Shown: positions 8,149-17,622, counted from the first letter of the stretch. The stretch is DNA of 64,000 nucleotides from Bariatricus massiliensis (GCF_900086725.1 NZ_LT574837.1:285703-349702), one strand, 5' to 3'. The notes: a model not told the origin generated them from the sequence alone. A program made the numbers and translations.

Positions 8149-9801
8149 TTAAATGTTGTCTGGTTTGCTTTCTTCCTCGTTTAGGAAACATATGCTTACT
8201 TGATTTTTTACTTTTTTTGATTGATACATCATATTGTCTGCCGCTTTGAAAAGTTCTTTTGTGTTCCCTATTCCATATACTCCGCCTATGCTTACAGACA
8301 TATGTAGTTCGGGATATTCATCAATTATCAAACAATCGACGGAATGCCGGATCCGCTCCAGTTTTTTCTCAAATATATCTGCCGGTATACTGAAAAAGAT
8401 AATTACAAATTCATCGCCACCATAACGGATAACAGCATCTGTTTTTCGTACACAGGATAAAACGCTTTGTGCAATTCTCTGCAATACGATATCGCCAACA
8501 TCATGGCCGTAATTGTCATTGATATGCTTAAAATTATCTACATCGATTACCACCATTGCCTGAATATCGTCTGCTCTTTGAAAATGCTCGTCATAATAAC
8601 GGCGATTGTAGACACTAGTTAGGGAATCAATATATAGTAATTTTAGATGCCGCTGTTTGCGAGACAGGAAAGTGTATTTTTCATAGGAAAACAGCCTGTC
8701 GTAGTCGATTTTATTTCTTATATCCTGAATATTTTTCGTTTCTTGTTCAGGGGAGACTTCCATAAGCTCACTTTCAAGAGTATCTGCAATTTCTTGTAAA
8801 CACAGTAAAAGAGAAGGATTAAATGCACCGCATTGTCCTTCTAAAATCATTTTCAAAGCTTCTTCATGTGAATAAGCTTTCTTATAACATCGCTCACTGG
8901 TCAAGGCATCGTATACATCAGCCAATGCAACCACTTGAGCGGCTATGGGAATTTCCTCTCCCTTTAATCCATCCGGATAACCATTACCATCGTACCTTTC
9001 GTGATGCCACCGGCAAATCTCAGAAGCCACTTTGATAAGCGGAGCTTCCTGCTGCTCAATGGGTAGGTCTAACAGCATGTTGGCACCAACGACTGAGTGT
9101 GTTTTTATGACTTCAAATTCCTCTGCTGTTAGTCGTCCAGGTTTATTAAGTATTGCATCCGAGATTGAGATTTTCCCAATATCATGCAGCGCTGAAGCAG
9201 TGCTGATTAAAGAAATATCTGCTTTGGACAAATGGTATTGATCTGTAAGCCGAACCAACTGTTTCAGCAAATATTTTGTGATCGTATTAACATGCAGTAT
9301 ATGTAGGCCGCTCTCTCCATTACGGAACTCCACAATATGAGATAAAATTGAGATCATCAGTTTATTATTCTTTTCCTGCTCATGAAATTGTTCTGCAATA
9401 ATTTTTTCAAGGCGCTGCTGCCTTGCATATAAAAACATCGTATTAGAAATGCGGCGCTGGACAATGGTCGAATCAAAAGGACGGCTAATGTAGTCAAAAG
9501 CCCCCAAGTCATAAGCTCGCTTTATATTCGCAGGAGAATCATCCGCAGAAATCATAATAACAGCGAAGTTGTCATTCCAGTGGTATTTGTTTATGTAGGC
9601 TAATACTTCAAATCCGTTCATTTCAGGCATCATAATGTCCAGAAGCAGAAGGGAGAAATCTGTTCTTTGCTTTGAAAGAACAGAAATTGCTTCTACACCA
9701 TTCTCAGCCTCAACTACCTCATATTGCTCCTCCAAAATATCCACTAAAAGAGCGCGATTCATTTCTGAATCGTCCACAATTAAAATTTTTTGTTTTTCCA
9801 T
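8149..9801 (-). CDS. Response regulator with HD-GYP and GGDEF output domains
   Basis: Protein of 550 aa with three modules. The receiver (1-120) has Asp in LLLDIMMPEMNG. The HD-GYP phosphodiesterase domain (about 145-335) shows H206-D207 in HDIGK and HHERYDGNGYP from 266. The GGDEF cyclase (about 385-545) shows GGDEF at 461-465 and an inhibitory RxxD (RKTD) five residues before it. By motif, both making and breaking of cyclic di-GMP are possible, controlled by phosphorylation. ATG 9801 follows AGGAAAGAG; a TTG at 9810 is less likely. It is first gene of the phosphorelay operon. Confidence 0.9.
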   Translation of the reverse strand: MEKQKILIVDDSEMNRALLVDILEEQYEVVEAENGVEAISVLSKQRTDFSLLLLDIMMPEMNGFEVLAYINKYHWNDNFAVIMISADDSPANIKRAYDLGAFDYISRPFDSTIVQRRISNTMFLYARQQRLEKIIAEQFHEQEKNNKLMISILSHIVEFRNGESGLHILHVNTITKYLLKQLVRLTDQYHLSKADISLISTASALHDIGKISISDAILNKPGRLTAEEFEVIKTHSVVGANMLLDLPIEQQEAPLIKVASEICRWHHERYDGNGYPDGLKGEEIPIAAQVVALADVYDALTSERCYKKAYSHEEALKMILEGQCGAFNPSLLLCLQEIADTLESELMEVSPEQETKNIQDIRNKIDYDRLFSYEKYTFLSRKQRHLKLLYIDSLTSVYNRRYYDEHFQRADDIQAMVVIDVDNFKHINDNYGHDVGDIVLQRIAQSVLSCVRKTDAVIRYGGDEFVIIFFSIPADIFEKKLERIRHSVDCLIIDEYPELHMSVSIGGVYGIGNTKELFKAADNMMYQSKKVKNQVSICFLNEEESKPDNI

Positions 9802-9837
9802 GATATTCAAACTCTTTCCTAATAATTATACAGTTTT

Positions 9838-9866
9838 ATTATATATTTTATCCCATATGCTAACAA
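9838..9866 (-). promoter_or_regulatory. Promoter of the phosphorelay operon
   Basis: On the minus strand TTGTTA (9861-9866), a 17-bp spacer and TATAAT (9838-9843) lie about 40 bases before the GGDEF-regulator start. Confidence 0.6.
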
Positions 9867-9911
9867 TAGCCATATTGGTAAGGTATGCAAATAGGTTTGC
9901 GTTTTTTGATG

Positions 9912-9940
9912 CTGACAAAATGGGTTCATTATGATATAAT
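9912..9940 (+). promoter_or_regulatory. Promoter of the double-GntR regulator gene
   Basis: CTGACA (9912-9917), 17-bp spacer, TATAAT (9935-9940), about 20 bases before the start codon. It is divergent from the phosphorelay promoter, so both could be controlled from the same 150-bp region. Confidence 0.65.
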
Positions 9941-9961
9941 CAGGCAGATAGGAGACTAGTA

Positions 9962-11425
9962 ATGAAACCACAAGAAACAAAATTTTCATTTGTATATAAC
10001 GAAATTAAGCAGAGTATTTTAGATGGGCAGATACTTCATGGAAATACCTTGCCATCTTCAAGAATGTACTGCGAACAATTCCATGTTAGCAGATATACGA
10101 TTAACCGCGTTTTTGACGCATTGAGGGAAGAAGGATTAATTGATATTCAGCCTCGTCTTGCACCGACTGTTGTTTCAACAAAAGATATTTGTAATTCCTC
10201 AAACACTGTTTTTGAGATTTTAAAACAAAAGGAAGAGATTTTACAGGTATATCAAACTTTTGCTCTAATACTTCCTTCACTTTTAGTTTTTGCATTGCAG
10301 GGATGTGATGTGGAGGTACTGCCTCACTATAAACAGGCGGTGAAAGCATTGCGTTTAGGATATACCGCTGGTGGATGGCGTCCTCCCTCTAAATTAGGAT
10401 ATGATATATTAAGAATAGGCGGTAATCCCCTATTCAGCGAACTCTATTCTACGTTTGGCCTTTATAATAAACTTTCATTTTTTACAGAAGAGTGCACTTA
10501 TTTCTCTAAGCATTTTTTACAGGAAGCTGTATCTGTAGCCAAGGTCATTCCAGATATTTTAAAAGGCGATGATCCACTCATAATGTACAACCTGCTCTCA
10601 GATATGTATCAGAAACTTACGGATTTCATTGAAAATACGTTAAATCATCTGTCAGAGGACACCCCCAAATGCCCTTCACAAACTGGTTTGAAGTTTTCGT
10701 GGAATCCCATGCGTGGTCAAGATTATTGTTACTCAAAAATTGTTGATGACCTGAATCTAAAAATCGGCCTTGGAGAATATTCTGTTGGAATGTTTCTTCC
10801 ATATGAAAAGCAACTGGCCAGCCAGTATGATGTTTCTATATCGACGGTCAGAAAGGCTTTGTCAGAACTTGAACAAAGAGGTTTCGTAAAGACATTAAAC
10901 GGTAAAGGTACTATAGTTATTGAACCCGATAGTACTAAACTTCATCAGCTGGCTCTTAATTCCGGATATGTAGAAAAATCACTACGTTACCTTCATGCCC
11001 TGCAGCTAATGGTGCTAATTATTCGCCCAGCTGCTTTAGCTGCAGCTTCACAGTTTGCTGGTGAAGAACTGTGCGAGTTGGCGGATAGATTTACTTCTTC
11101 TGACTCTGTTTATTTGGCAGATATTTTGGAAGCCATAATGAAACACACCACGTTAGAACCTTTATATGTTATATTATCTGAAACCAATCATCTCCTTGAA
11201 TGGGGGCACCATTTTGCTTATTATCCATCTAAGAAACATACACTTTCACATCTCAACAAGCAAGTCATTCTTGCGCTTCAACAGTTGAGGAAAGGTAATG
11301 CAGACTCCTTTGCGGATGGCATAGCAGAGTGTTATCGTTACAATTTGGTTCGTATGAAGAAGCATATGGTAGAAAAATATAGATTTCGTAATGTAGCTAA
11401 TATTCGAGTTCCAGAAAAATACTAG
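9962..11425 (+). CDS. Transcription regulator with two GntR-type winged helices
   Basis: Regulator of 487 aa containing two separate GntR-like DNA-binding domains, at about 8-72 and 258-322. The first has PSSRMYCEQFHVSRYTINRV; the second has YEKQLASQYDVSISTVRKAL followed by GKGTIV. Each is followed by an alpha-helical region of unknown fold (about 75-245 and 335-480). GntR proteins normally carry one such domain at the N-terminus and dimerise; a protein with two may bind two half-sites alone. The start ATG 9962 has GGAG 10 bases upstream. Gene divergence suggests it controls the phosphorelay operon; this is inference. Confidence 0.8.
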   Translation: MKPQETKFSFVYNEIKQSILDGQILHGNTLPSSRMYCEQFHVSRYTINRVFDALREEGLIDIQPRLAPTVVSTKDICNSSNTVFEILKQKEEILQVYQTFALILPSLLVFALQGCDVEVLPHYKQAVKALRLGYTAGGWRPPSKLGYDILRIGGNPLFSELYSTFGLYNKLSFFTEECTYFSKHFLQEAVSVAKVIPDILKGDDPLIMYNLLSDMYQKLTDFIENTLNHLSEDTPKCPSQTGLKFSWNPMRGQDYCYSKIVDDLNLKIGLGEYSVGMFLPYEKQLASQYDVSISTVRKALSELEQRGFVKTLNGKGTIVIEPDSTKLHQLALNSGYVEKSLRYLHALQLMVLIIRPAALAAASQFAGEELCELADRFTSSDSVYLADILEAIMKHTTLEPLYVILSETNHLLEWGHHFAYYPSKKHTLSHLNKQVILALQQLRKGNADSFADGIAECYRYNLVRMKKHMVEKYRFRNVANIRVPEKY

Positions 11426-11432
11426 CCTGAAT

Positions 11433-11481
11433 AAGACCAGTAGGGCAAGAATATCTTGTTTCTGCTGGTCTTTCCCATTTT
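11433..11481 (+). terminator. Terminator after the double-GntR gene
   Basis: Stem AAGACCAG (11433-11440) / CTGGTCTT (11465-11472) with an inner CAAGA/TCTTG stem, then TTCCCATTTTAT. The tail is weak, but the position 8 bases after the stop fits. Confidence 0.6.
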
Positions 11482-11600
11482 ATCCCAGAATCTTCTGCCA
11501 TTCTACACTTATGAGTTCTGAAAGGGTAAAGCCGACCGTATGGCCTTATCCCTCCAAAGCGGATTCGTTGTGCTAACAGCAGACTGCATTTTGTAATACT

Positions 11601-13298
11601 TCAAAATCTTTGCAAGGCTTCAAAAGCGCCGTATAGATTTAAGATTCCATACCCCCAGGAACGGTTAGGATACAGTTCATTATTGCTTCTGTCAGCCCCT
11701 CGGATAAGAAGTTGCTTAATTTCTAAACTGCTCATGGCAGGCCAATTTCCCCTTACAATGCCCCACTCCAAGATCAATGCTGCTGCCCCAGCTGTCACTG
11801 AAGCAGCCATGCTGGTTCCGGTCATAAACACAGAACGGTTTCCCGGACCTATCGTTTTCACGTCTACCCCCGGAGCTATAAGATCTGGTTTGATCCTTCC
11901 TCTTCTTGTGAAGCCTCGGCTGGAACTAATATAAAGACTTTTATTCTGCACATGATAAGCCCCCACTGTAATAGGAATCTCTGCATTTGAGGGTTCGGTC
12001 AGAGTAATATCTGGATTTGAACTTAAAAATCTTGTACCTTCCGCTATAAACCCAGTTACGGGCATCCAAATATTATAAATCCTACTGAGCACGTTAGTTC
12101 CATAGACCCGCAGACGCCAAATCCCCGGTATAGGAAAGAACATGCGGATTACAATGAGTTGATCTCCACTCTGAGCTTCCAATGGCTGGAAATCAATATA
12201 TATGATTGTCCTTTCAAATATAAAATCAAACCGCTGACTTCCGCTTCTAGCAGAGGGTCGGGGTACCATTTCTCCTGTCGGGGAGATTAAAGAAACAGAC
12301 AGCACATCCGGTGTGCTTCCCCAGAGTTCCATTGTAAGCCCATATTCCCCTTCTGCCACTCGAAATTCTACATCTTCATATTCCTGCCCCTCTTTCAGAA
12401 TCCCATAAAAATGATGCCCTTGATTTGCCTCATTGCCTCCTGCCACTACAATACAACGCCCCACACGAGAGCCAATGGCGTTGATATAAGAAGCAAGGGG
12501 AGAAGTCCCTTCATGTCCTCCCATATTAGTTCCCAAGCCAATACAGACTACAAGGGGTTTTCTTTCTCGCAATGCCAGTTCATGAAGATACCGGAGTCCC
12601 AGCATAATATCATTTTCTTGATAAGCAACCACATCCGTTTTTACACCGAAATATTGTTTCAGATACCCTTTCGCAGGCTTCAACTTCACAACTGCAATAT
12701 CTGCTAGCGGGGCTGCACCAATCCAACCAGTTTCTTTATCCCGGCTTCCAGCGGCTATAGCAGCCATCTGTGTTCCATGTCCTATTTCATCCCTGCTGGG
12801 AACAATTGAAAAAGGAATGTCGCTCTCTAACGCTTGATTGATGATCTCCCGTCCATAAATACTGCCATAGTCAATTCCATCCGGTGTGTTTCCCGTCTGA
12901 ATAGACTGATCCCAGATTTCTATAATCCGGCTCTTTCCTACCGAGTTTTGAAAACAGGAGTTGGTATAGTCAATTCCCGTATCCAAAAAGCCCAAAATCA
13001 CACCCGCTCCTTGTAGCTGCAATACTGGATGCTTTTGTATTTGCAGTATACGTGAATCTACCAGACTTTCATTTTCCAACAAACCATATAGTTTTGGAAA
13101 TACTTCATATTCATAATCAGTTCTGGATCTTGTTTCCAAATATTCTCTGGAAACATAATATACATCATAATAATCATTTATCATCTGAAAACACACTTCC
13201 GGAAAAAAACTTTCCAAGCCATTGGGACTCCAGCTGGACTTCCATAAAAAATCAGCATATTTGTCTGAGACAATTTTCTCTCTGCAGCTTTCCATCAT
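11601..13298 (-). CDS. Subtilisin-family serine protease, Csp-like
   Basis: S8 peptidase of 565 aa with an intact catalytic triad by motif: Asp106 (FLDTGID), His174 (GHGTQMAA) and Ser496 (GTSMAAS). About 95 residues precede the catalytic core, and a beta-rich insertion (about 290-440) lies between His and Ser, as in clostridial Csp proteases, where a jelly-roll domain occupies that place. In clostridia Csp proteases activate a cortex-lytic enzyme during spore germination. No germination gene is adjacent, so the role here is uncertain. No clear signal peptide. ATG 13298 has CGGAG 7 bases upstream; ATG 13304 is too close to it. Confidence 0.82.
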   Translation of the reverse strand: MMESCREKIVSDKYADFLWKSSWSPNGLESFFPEVCFQMINDYYDVYYVSREYLETRSRTDYEYEVFPKLYGLLENESLVDSRILQIQKHPVLQLQGAGVILGFLDTGIDYTNSCFQNSVGKSRIIEIWDQSIQTGNTPDGIDYGSIYGREIINQALESDIPFSIVPSRDEIGHGTQMAAIAAGSRDKETGWIGAAPLADIAVVKLKPAKGYLKQYFGVKTDVVAYQENDIMLGLRYLHELALRERKPLVVCIGLGTNMGGHEGTSPLASYINAIGSRVGRCIVVAGGNEANQGHHFYGILKEGQEYEDVEFRVAEGEYGLTMELWGSTPDVLSVSLISPTGEMVPRPSARSGSQRFDFIFERTIIYIDFQPLEAQSGDQLIVIRMFFPIPGIWRLRVYGTNVLSRIYNIWMPVTGFIAEGTRFLSSNPDITLTEPSNAEIPITVGAYHVQNKSLYISSSRGFTRRGRIKPDLIAPGVDVKTIGPGNRSVFMTGTSMAASVTAGAAALILEWGIVRGNWPAMSSLEIKQLLIRGADRSNNELYPNRSWGYGILNLYGAFEALQRF

Positions 13299-13457
13299 TC
13301 CCATACTCCGACAATATTTGTTATAATATATGTAACTTTTATGGCTTTGTGTAAACTAACAGATATTTTATCATAGTTGTAAAACAAATCCTCCTGAAAA
13401 AGAAACATAGAGGCTATCAAATTCCTCAAAGAGAAAAAGCATTCGTGAATTTCATTA

Positions 13458-13764
13458 TTATTGAAATAAACCGTTGTTTTTGAATACTGTCTGCACATAG
13501 TCGGAACATTGTGGCATAAGAAACTCTGCCTCCGTAAGTTCACGACTTCCTACAACCACAAGAGCGATAAAATAGCCTTGCATCGGATAGCGCGTACAAA
13601 GAGACTTTCCACCTTTTTATTCTTAATATTCCAGCCTGCCTGCTCCGATAGGTGGACTGGATATGGTTATTAAAATCTGTCCATAACGGATTGTTAATGT
13701 ATTCCGTGACTTGCTCCAGTGATGGAGGTTGTTCATTTGAATATAGCGCATTCCAATCCATCAT
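13458..13764 (-). pseudogene. DUF3788 family gene, frameshifted
   Basis: The 5' part (MMDWNALYSNEQPPSLEQ, after AAGGAGG) is in one frame. The family-typical 3' part (GGKSLCTRYPMQGYFIALVV, ending at TAA 13458) continues in another. Between them a few residues seem deleted and the Trp-containing AGWN segment is in the third frame, so at least two shifts are needed. Intact homologues are about 135 aa. It lies 10 bases after the AraC gene, a common pairing. The remainder up to the subtilase start holds nothing I recognise. Confidence 0.7.
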
Positions 13765-13774
13765 AAATTCCTCC

Positions 13775-14704
13775 TTAGCTTTTATTTTTCAGCGGCAAGG
13801 GCTTAACCCAAATTTCCATGTAGGCCATGTCCTCCGCATCTCTGTAATACTTCTCTGCAGAGAAGGGCTCTGTGGTCAGGCTGTGGTGCTGCAACCATGT
13901 ACCAAAAAGGTACTTGCTGGCCTGATCCAAAGCTACCGTCACCAAATCCTCAAAATTTTCTGCTTCAACTCTGCAAACGATGTATTCTCCTGCCGAGAGT
14001 TCTCTCTTAACAAAACCATCTTGCAGCCGGTCCGGAATATTTTGAACAAGGCCGCCTGCAAAATAAGTGAAAAGGTTTTGTGCAGTACCTTCCGCATGGG
14101 ACATTCCCATTTCAACAGTAGTATTAAGATTGGCTGCGATTGAAGCCTTCTCCATGTGATAACGCTTCCAAAGCTGTCCTGGCACGTCTACACCTGTGCT
14201 TTCACCAACCGGCATTTGTTCAGAAATGCAAACCTCTGTTTCCAATCCGAAATAAATTTCCGGTTTTTCCAATGTCTTTCTCTTAATCTCCAAGACGATA
14301 TTTCCTACCACCAGCGGAACACCTTCGTCTATTAAAACATAATTCATGGAAACTTCCGGCTTATCGAATGTATTGAGCATTGGTAAATCCCTCCTGTAGC
14401 TTTCAGGCGTAATCCCATACGTTTCCTTGAAAGCCCGTGTAAAATTCGCATGGCTTGAAAAGCCATATTCCAAGGCAACGTCAAGAATCCTCTGGTCGGT
14501 ACTTTTCAGATTTTCAATAACCTTTGCCAGACGGCGGAGCTTCACATATTCCTGAACCGGTTTATTTACCAGCCGCTTGAACAAGCGCTGAAAATAAAAG
14601 GGGGACAGACCGACAGTATTTGCCAGTTCTTCCGTTGAAATTTCTTTTGTCAAGTGTTCCTCGATAAAAGTCAAGGATTGTTCGATTGCTTCATATGCGT
14701 GCAT
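13775..14704 (-). CDS. AraC-family regulator with GyrI-like effector domain
   Basis: Regulator of 309 aa. The N-terminal double helix-turn-helix (about 5-105) includes ELANTVGLSPFYFQRLFKRL and the family signature ending TPESYRRD. The C-terminal half (about 125-305) matches GyrI-like/effector-binding domains, which bind hydrophobic small molecules. Such proteins often activate drug efflux or stress genes. Start ATG 14704 has AGGAGG at 7 bases. The only gene directly downstream is the broken DUF3788 gene. Confidence 0.88.
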   Translation of the reverse strand: MHAYEAIEQSLTFIEEHLTKEISTEELANTVGLSPFYFQRLFKRLVNKPVQEYVKLRRLAKVIENLKSTDQRILDVALEYGFSSHANFTRAFKETYGITPESYRRDLPMLNTFDKPEVSMNYVLIDEGVPLVVGNIVLEIKRKTLEKPEIYFGLETEVCISEQMPVGESTGVDVPGQLWKRYHMEKASIAANLNTTVEMGMSHAEGTAQNLFTYFAGGLVQNIPDRLQDGFVKRELSAGEYIVCRVEAENFEDLVTVALDQASKYLFGTWLQHHSLTTEPFSAEKYYRDAEDMAYMEIWVKPLPLKNKS

Positions 14705-14941
14705 TGCGGCACCTCCTATATTTGATGTTCAAATTATATCATTTTATTTTTTGCCAGGCTTTTCACGCAATGCGCTTTTTGATTAAGAAAATGCACTTTA
14801 TAAAACAGAGACATAGAATAAGGGCTGCTGAACGACGGCTTTGAAAACAGAGCCGCCGCCAGCAAAATGTAATATGAGTGTAGGAAAGGAGCTGCCCAAC
14901 AGCGTTTTTCTTTTTTGCCGCTGGACAGATATAATAGTTTA

Positions 14942-15284
14942 TTAGCTATTACAGCAATAGACTTTAATTGCTTCACCAAAAATTCCGCAACATTCCATGT
15001 GGCAAATCTATTGATATACTCGACAAATCGTTCATCTGTTTGATAGAGTTCGCCCAGATACATCAGCATAATAATGCCTTGATCTCTTTTAGTGAAAACC
15101 CCACTTCACGGTAAAATAGAATTTGTTGTAACTTCTCTAAATCGTTTTCAGAATATAAACGATATTTTGTCTTATCTGCTTTGGCAGGTTCCAGCAGACT
15201 GATTTCATCATAGTAATGCAAAGCACGTATCGTAATGCCGGTCAGCTTTGCTACCTCGTGAATCATCATTTTTTTAGGATTCAT
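14942..15284 (-). pseudogene. MerR/TipAS regulator, internally deleted and frameshifted
   Basis: The first 70 codons give an intact MerR DNA-binding domain (EVAKLTGITIRALHYYDEI ... FSLKEIKALL) and then hit a stop at 15063. In another frame, directly after it, comes the C-terminal end of a TipAS antibiotic-binding domain (GELYQTDERFVEYIN), and a further frame carries its last residues (GEAIKVYC) to TAA 14942. About 120-130 residues of the ligand domain are missing. It overlaps the DUF2268 gene's 3' end by 11 bases. The truncated HTH may still bind DNA. Confidence 0.75.
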
Positions 15285-16197
15285 CCCAAAATCCCTCCAC
15301 TTCTTTCAGTATTTCATCAGCAGGTGTCATGGTAGCATCAATGATAGATTTTCCTGTTTTTTTCAGATAGTATTTTATCATATGATAGCCACAAGCATAT
15401 CCGGCACAATAGGGTAAACCAACAGGAAAATAATTTTGCATTTTTGCCATTTCATCACCATATAGATATGCTGTCAGGTTATCTAAGCCCTGTACATCAA
15501 GACCTCCCCTAATGATAGGCTTGATATATCCGTTCAAAGTTTCCATATCTGTCTTGCTTACCCACGGCCCTACATTTTCCTCACCATATAGGTAAGTAGC
15601 AAAGTTTTCAGCAAGTCCCTCACTTATCATCATTTCAGCAAGAGTAATGTCATTGTGCCATTTAATAAACTGGAAACGGACATTATGATTTGTTTCATGT
15701 GCCAAAGCTACGGGAAGTCTGCTCTTAGTGTGTTCAGATGGAACAAGCCATGTAAAAATGTAGCCGGGAATACCTCCATCTCCACAGTAATTATCATTCA
15801 TTATCATATAAGGGTTCTCTGGATCAGCCAGCAAAACGGTGTAGAAATATTCTTTTATCGGCAACTCAATTTCTGCATCAGTAAAACACTTTAATGACCG
15901 CTCGATAGACTTTTGACAGTTATCCCAAAATTGGTTATCGTCTAACAGTGTAATACTTTGAGCCCATGTTTCATCAATTTTTTCTGGCAGAAGAAAGCCT
16001 AACATACCACTTGCCATAATAACATCATAGCCATTCGGCTGTGCAGCCTTCATTGGCACATTGTAGCAGGCCCATTTCTTTTCAAAAGGCTTCATCATTT
16101 CATAGCGATAAATATCATTCTTTTTAGAAACTGGCGCTTCCATGATTTTTCTGTAGATACCGTCAGAACGAACGGCCTGTACTTTTAGGATACTCAT
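15274..16197 (-). CDS. DUF2268-family putative zinc metalloprotease
   Basis: Protein of 307 aa with an HExxH motif, HETNH at 167-171, and a downstream SEGLAE that can supply the third zinc ligand (Glu). This is the layout of DUF2268/YjaZ-like gluzincins. No signal peptide is visible, so a cytoplasmic role is likely. It is first in an operon with the MerR-type gene, behind a MerR-type promoter, suggesting that the regulator once controlled both. Start ATG 16197 follows AAAGGAAG. Confidence 0.78.
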   Translation of the reverse strand: MSILKVQAVRSDGIYRKIMEAPVSKKNDIYRYEMMKPFEKKWACYNVPMKAAQPNGYDVIMASGMLGFLLPEKIDETWAQSITLLDDNQFWDNCQKSIERSLKCFTDAEIELPIKEYFYTVLLADPENPYMIMNDNYCGDGGIPGYIFTWLVPSEHTKSRLPVALAHETNHNVRFQFIKWHNDITLAEMMISEGLAENFATYLYGEENVGPWVSKTDMETLNGYIKPIIRGGLDVQGLDNLTAYLYGDEMAKMQNYFPVGLPYCAGYACGYHMIKYYLKKTGKSIIDATMTPADEILKEVEGFWDES

Positions 16198-16230
16198 ATT
16201 TTGTACTTCCTTTCAATATTTTGTAACCTC

Positions 16231-16261
16231 ATTCTACGGTATGACGGAACGTCAAAGTCAA
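16231..16261 (-). promoter_or_regulatory. MerR-type promoter with 19-bp spacer
   Basis: On the minus strand TTGACT (16256-16261) and TAGAAT (16231-16236) are separated by 19 bp rather than 17. The spacer holds the perfect dyad TGACG-GAA-CGTCA (16242-16254). MerR regulators act by untwisting such over-long spacers. It drives the DUF2268 and MerR/TipAS genes. Confidence 0.7.
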
Positions 16262-16440
16262 TAGTTTTTGAAATATTTGAAAAATTTCTTTTTACATCCG
16301 TTTGCCAGTTTATCCGCACCTTTCGGAATCAACCGTACCCGGCTAAGGTGAACCACACCATCGATCCGGTTCTTTACACATAGTTTCTGCACCCGGTGCT
16401 TGTATTACTCCCATTTCTTTGCAGTTTCTTACATTGTCAT
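16262..16440 (-). other. Non-coding stretch, possible relic ORF
   Basis: Between the MerR-type promoter and the terminator there is no gene with a start. The minus strand has an open piece of roughly 45 codons ending near 16262, rich in Lys at its end; I recognise no family. Confidence 0.2.
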
Positions 16441-16457
16441 TGCGTTCTTTTACAAAC

Positions 16458-16490
16458 AAAAAGCGCCACTGAAAATATGTGGCGCTTTTT
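16458..16490. terminator. Bidirectional-looking terminator
   Basis: Perfect 12-bp stem AAAAAGCGCCAC / GTGGCGCTTTTT with a 9-base loop, 8 bases after the DUF3795 gene stop on the minus strand. Confidence 0.85.
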
Positions 16491-16498
16491 CAAATACA

Positions 16499-17050
16499 TT
16501 ATCTCTTTTTCTTGTGTAACTTTAAGTCAATATTTTTCGTTGCCGCTGCATCCTGCAGTAATCCAGCAACAAAAGCGCTTTTTTCTTTGAGCGTCAGTGT
16601 TTCCATATCAGGTTTACGGTCAATTTCTTTAAGTACCGTTTGCAGTTCTTGCAGTTCCAGCAGGTTGACGGCTACGCAAAAGAGTGTCTTTTTGCGGCCA
16701 TCATTATAATTCGATAATAAAACCTCCAGAATGTTGGCCTTCTCCGCCTGCTCTGCATTATAAGCGTCTATTCCAAGGCGTTTGGCCTTTTCCATATCGG
16801 ATTTTCGATTTCGATGTGTTATAAAGGAATCAAAATCGTCAATATGATCATATTTTTCGCAAGGGTATTCACTGCATTGGAAACAGTATTGGGCGCCGTT
16901 GTGCTCTATGCTGCACCTTGCAATTTTACACGACTGATTTCCTTCACCGCCGCCACAGCCAGGGCAGTTTTTATTCAAAAACATGGGGCAAAGCCCGCAA
17001 TTCAAACCGCAGAGGGAAAATAATTGATTTTGCCGGTTAAATCCTTTCAT
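16499..17050 (-). CDS. DUF3795 family Cys-rich protein
   Basis: Protein of 183 aa. The N-terminal 75 residues carry many Cys in pairs (CGLNCGLCPMF, CPGCGGG, CFQCSEYPC), the DUF3795 pattern thought to bind zinc or an iron-sulphur cluster. The rest is helical. Function unknown. ATG 17050 follows AAGGAGG. A shorter DUF3795 protein lies at 19588-19920. Confidence 0.8.
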   Translation of the reverse strand: MKGFNRQNQLFSLCGLNCGLCPMFLNKNCPGCGGGEGNQSCKIARCSIEHNGAQYCFQCSEYPCEKYDHIDDFDSFITHRNRKSDMEKAKRLGIDAYNAEQAEKANILEVLLSNYNDGRKKTLFCVAVNLLELQELQTVLKEIDRKPDMETLTLKEKSAFVAGLLQDAAATKNIDLKLHKKKR

Positions 17051-17135
17051 AGAACCTCCTTAAGCAGCCTACCTGCAAACGGTTAGGATAAGCTTTAATA
17101 ATGCTTGACCTAACACAGTAGGAAATTAGAGAATT

Positions 17136-17552
17136 TTAAAACTCATATCTTGTACCATGCGAGAGCAACAGGCCATCTGTTAATTCCACACGCAGAATGA
17201 TGGTGTTTTCATCGTTAAAATCAGTATGGCCGTTATCAATCCATTCAGCAAAGACTTTTTTCAGCTTATCAGCAATCTCACAATTCTCTTTTTTTCCGAA
17301 ATAACCCAGACTGATGCCGTTCCCATGCGCTGTAAACCACTCACCTGCGACTGCAACAACAGGATTATCTTTTATATGCTTCATTTTATTTGAGAGTGCA
17401 TGGGTAATGATATAAAATGCACCATTTTCGTAATAGGCATTGACGTATCGCACATAAGGCGTTGCATTTTCCGTTGTTGCTAATGATATAATTGTATCTT
17501 TCCCGAAACGCTCAATCATGACCTGTTCTGCTTCTTGACTAAATTCTTTCAT
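17136..17552 (-). CDS. Pyridoxamine 5'-phosphate oxidase-like flavin-binding protein
   Basis: Split-barrel protein of 138 aa typical of the small PNPOx-like family in clostridia (starts with helical EAEQVMIERFG, then ISLATTENATPYVRYVNA). Such proteins bind FMN or related cofactors; substrates are usually unknown. It sits in a run of small minus-strand enzyme genes with its own ribosome site. Confidence 0.75.
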   Translation of the reverse strand: MKEFSQEAEQVMIERFGKDTIISLATTENATPYVRYVNAYYENGAFYIITHALSNKMKHIKDNPVVAVAGEWFTAHGNGISLGYFGKKENCEIADKLKKVFAEWIDNGHTDFNDENTIILRVELTDGLLLSHGTRYEF

Positions 17553-17622
17553 TGAATTATTCTCCTCTTAAAATACACTTTTTAACTCTGATCAAATTCC
17601 AGATAAACCGGAAGCTATATTG

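Noticed and set aside
13295..13543. 82-codon minus-strand ORF before the subtilase
   Set aside because: It is an out-of-frame reading through the tail of the decayed DUF3788 gene and the subtilase start.
14734..15069. 111-codon minus-strand ORF as a new small protein
   Set aside because: Its first part is TipAS sequence in a shifted frame; the rest is read-through of non-coding DNA.
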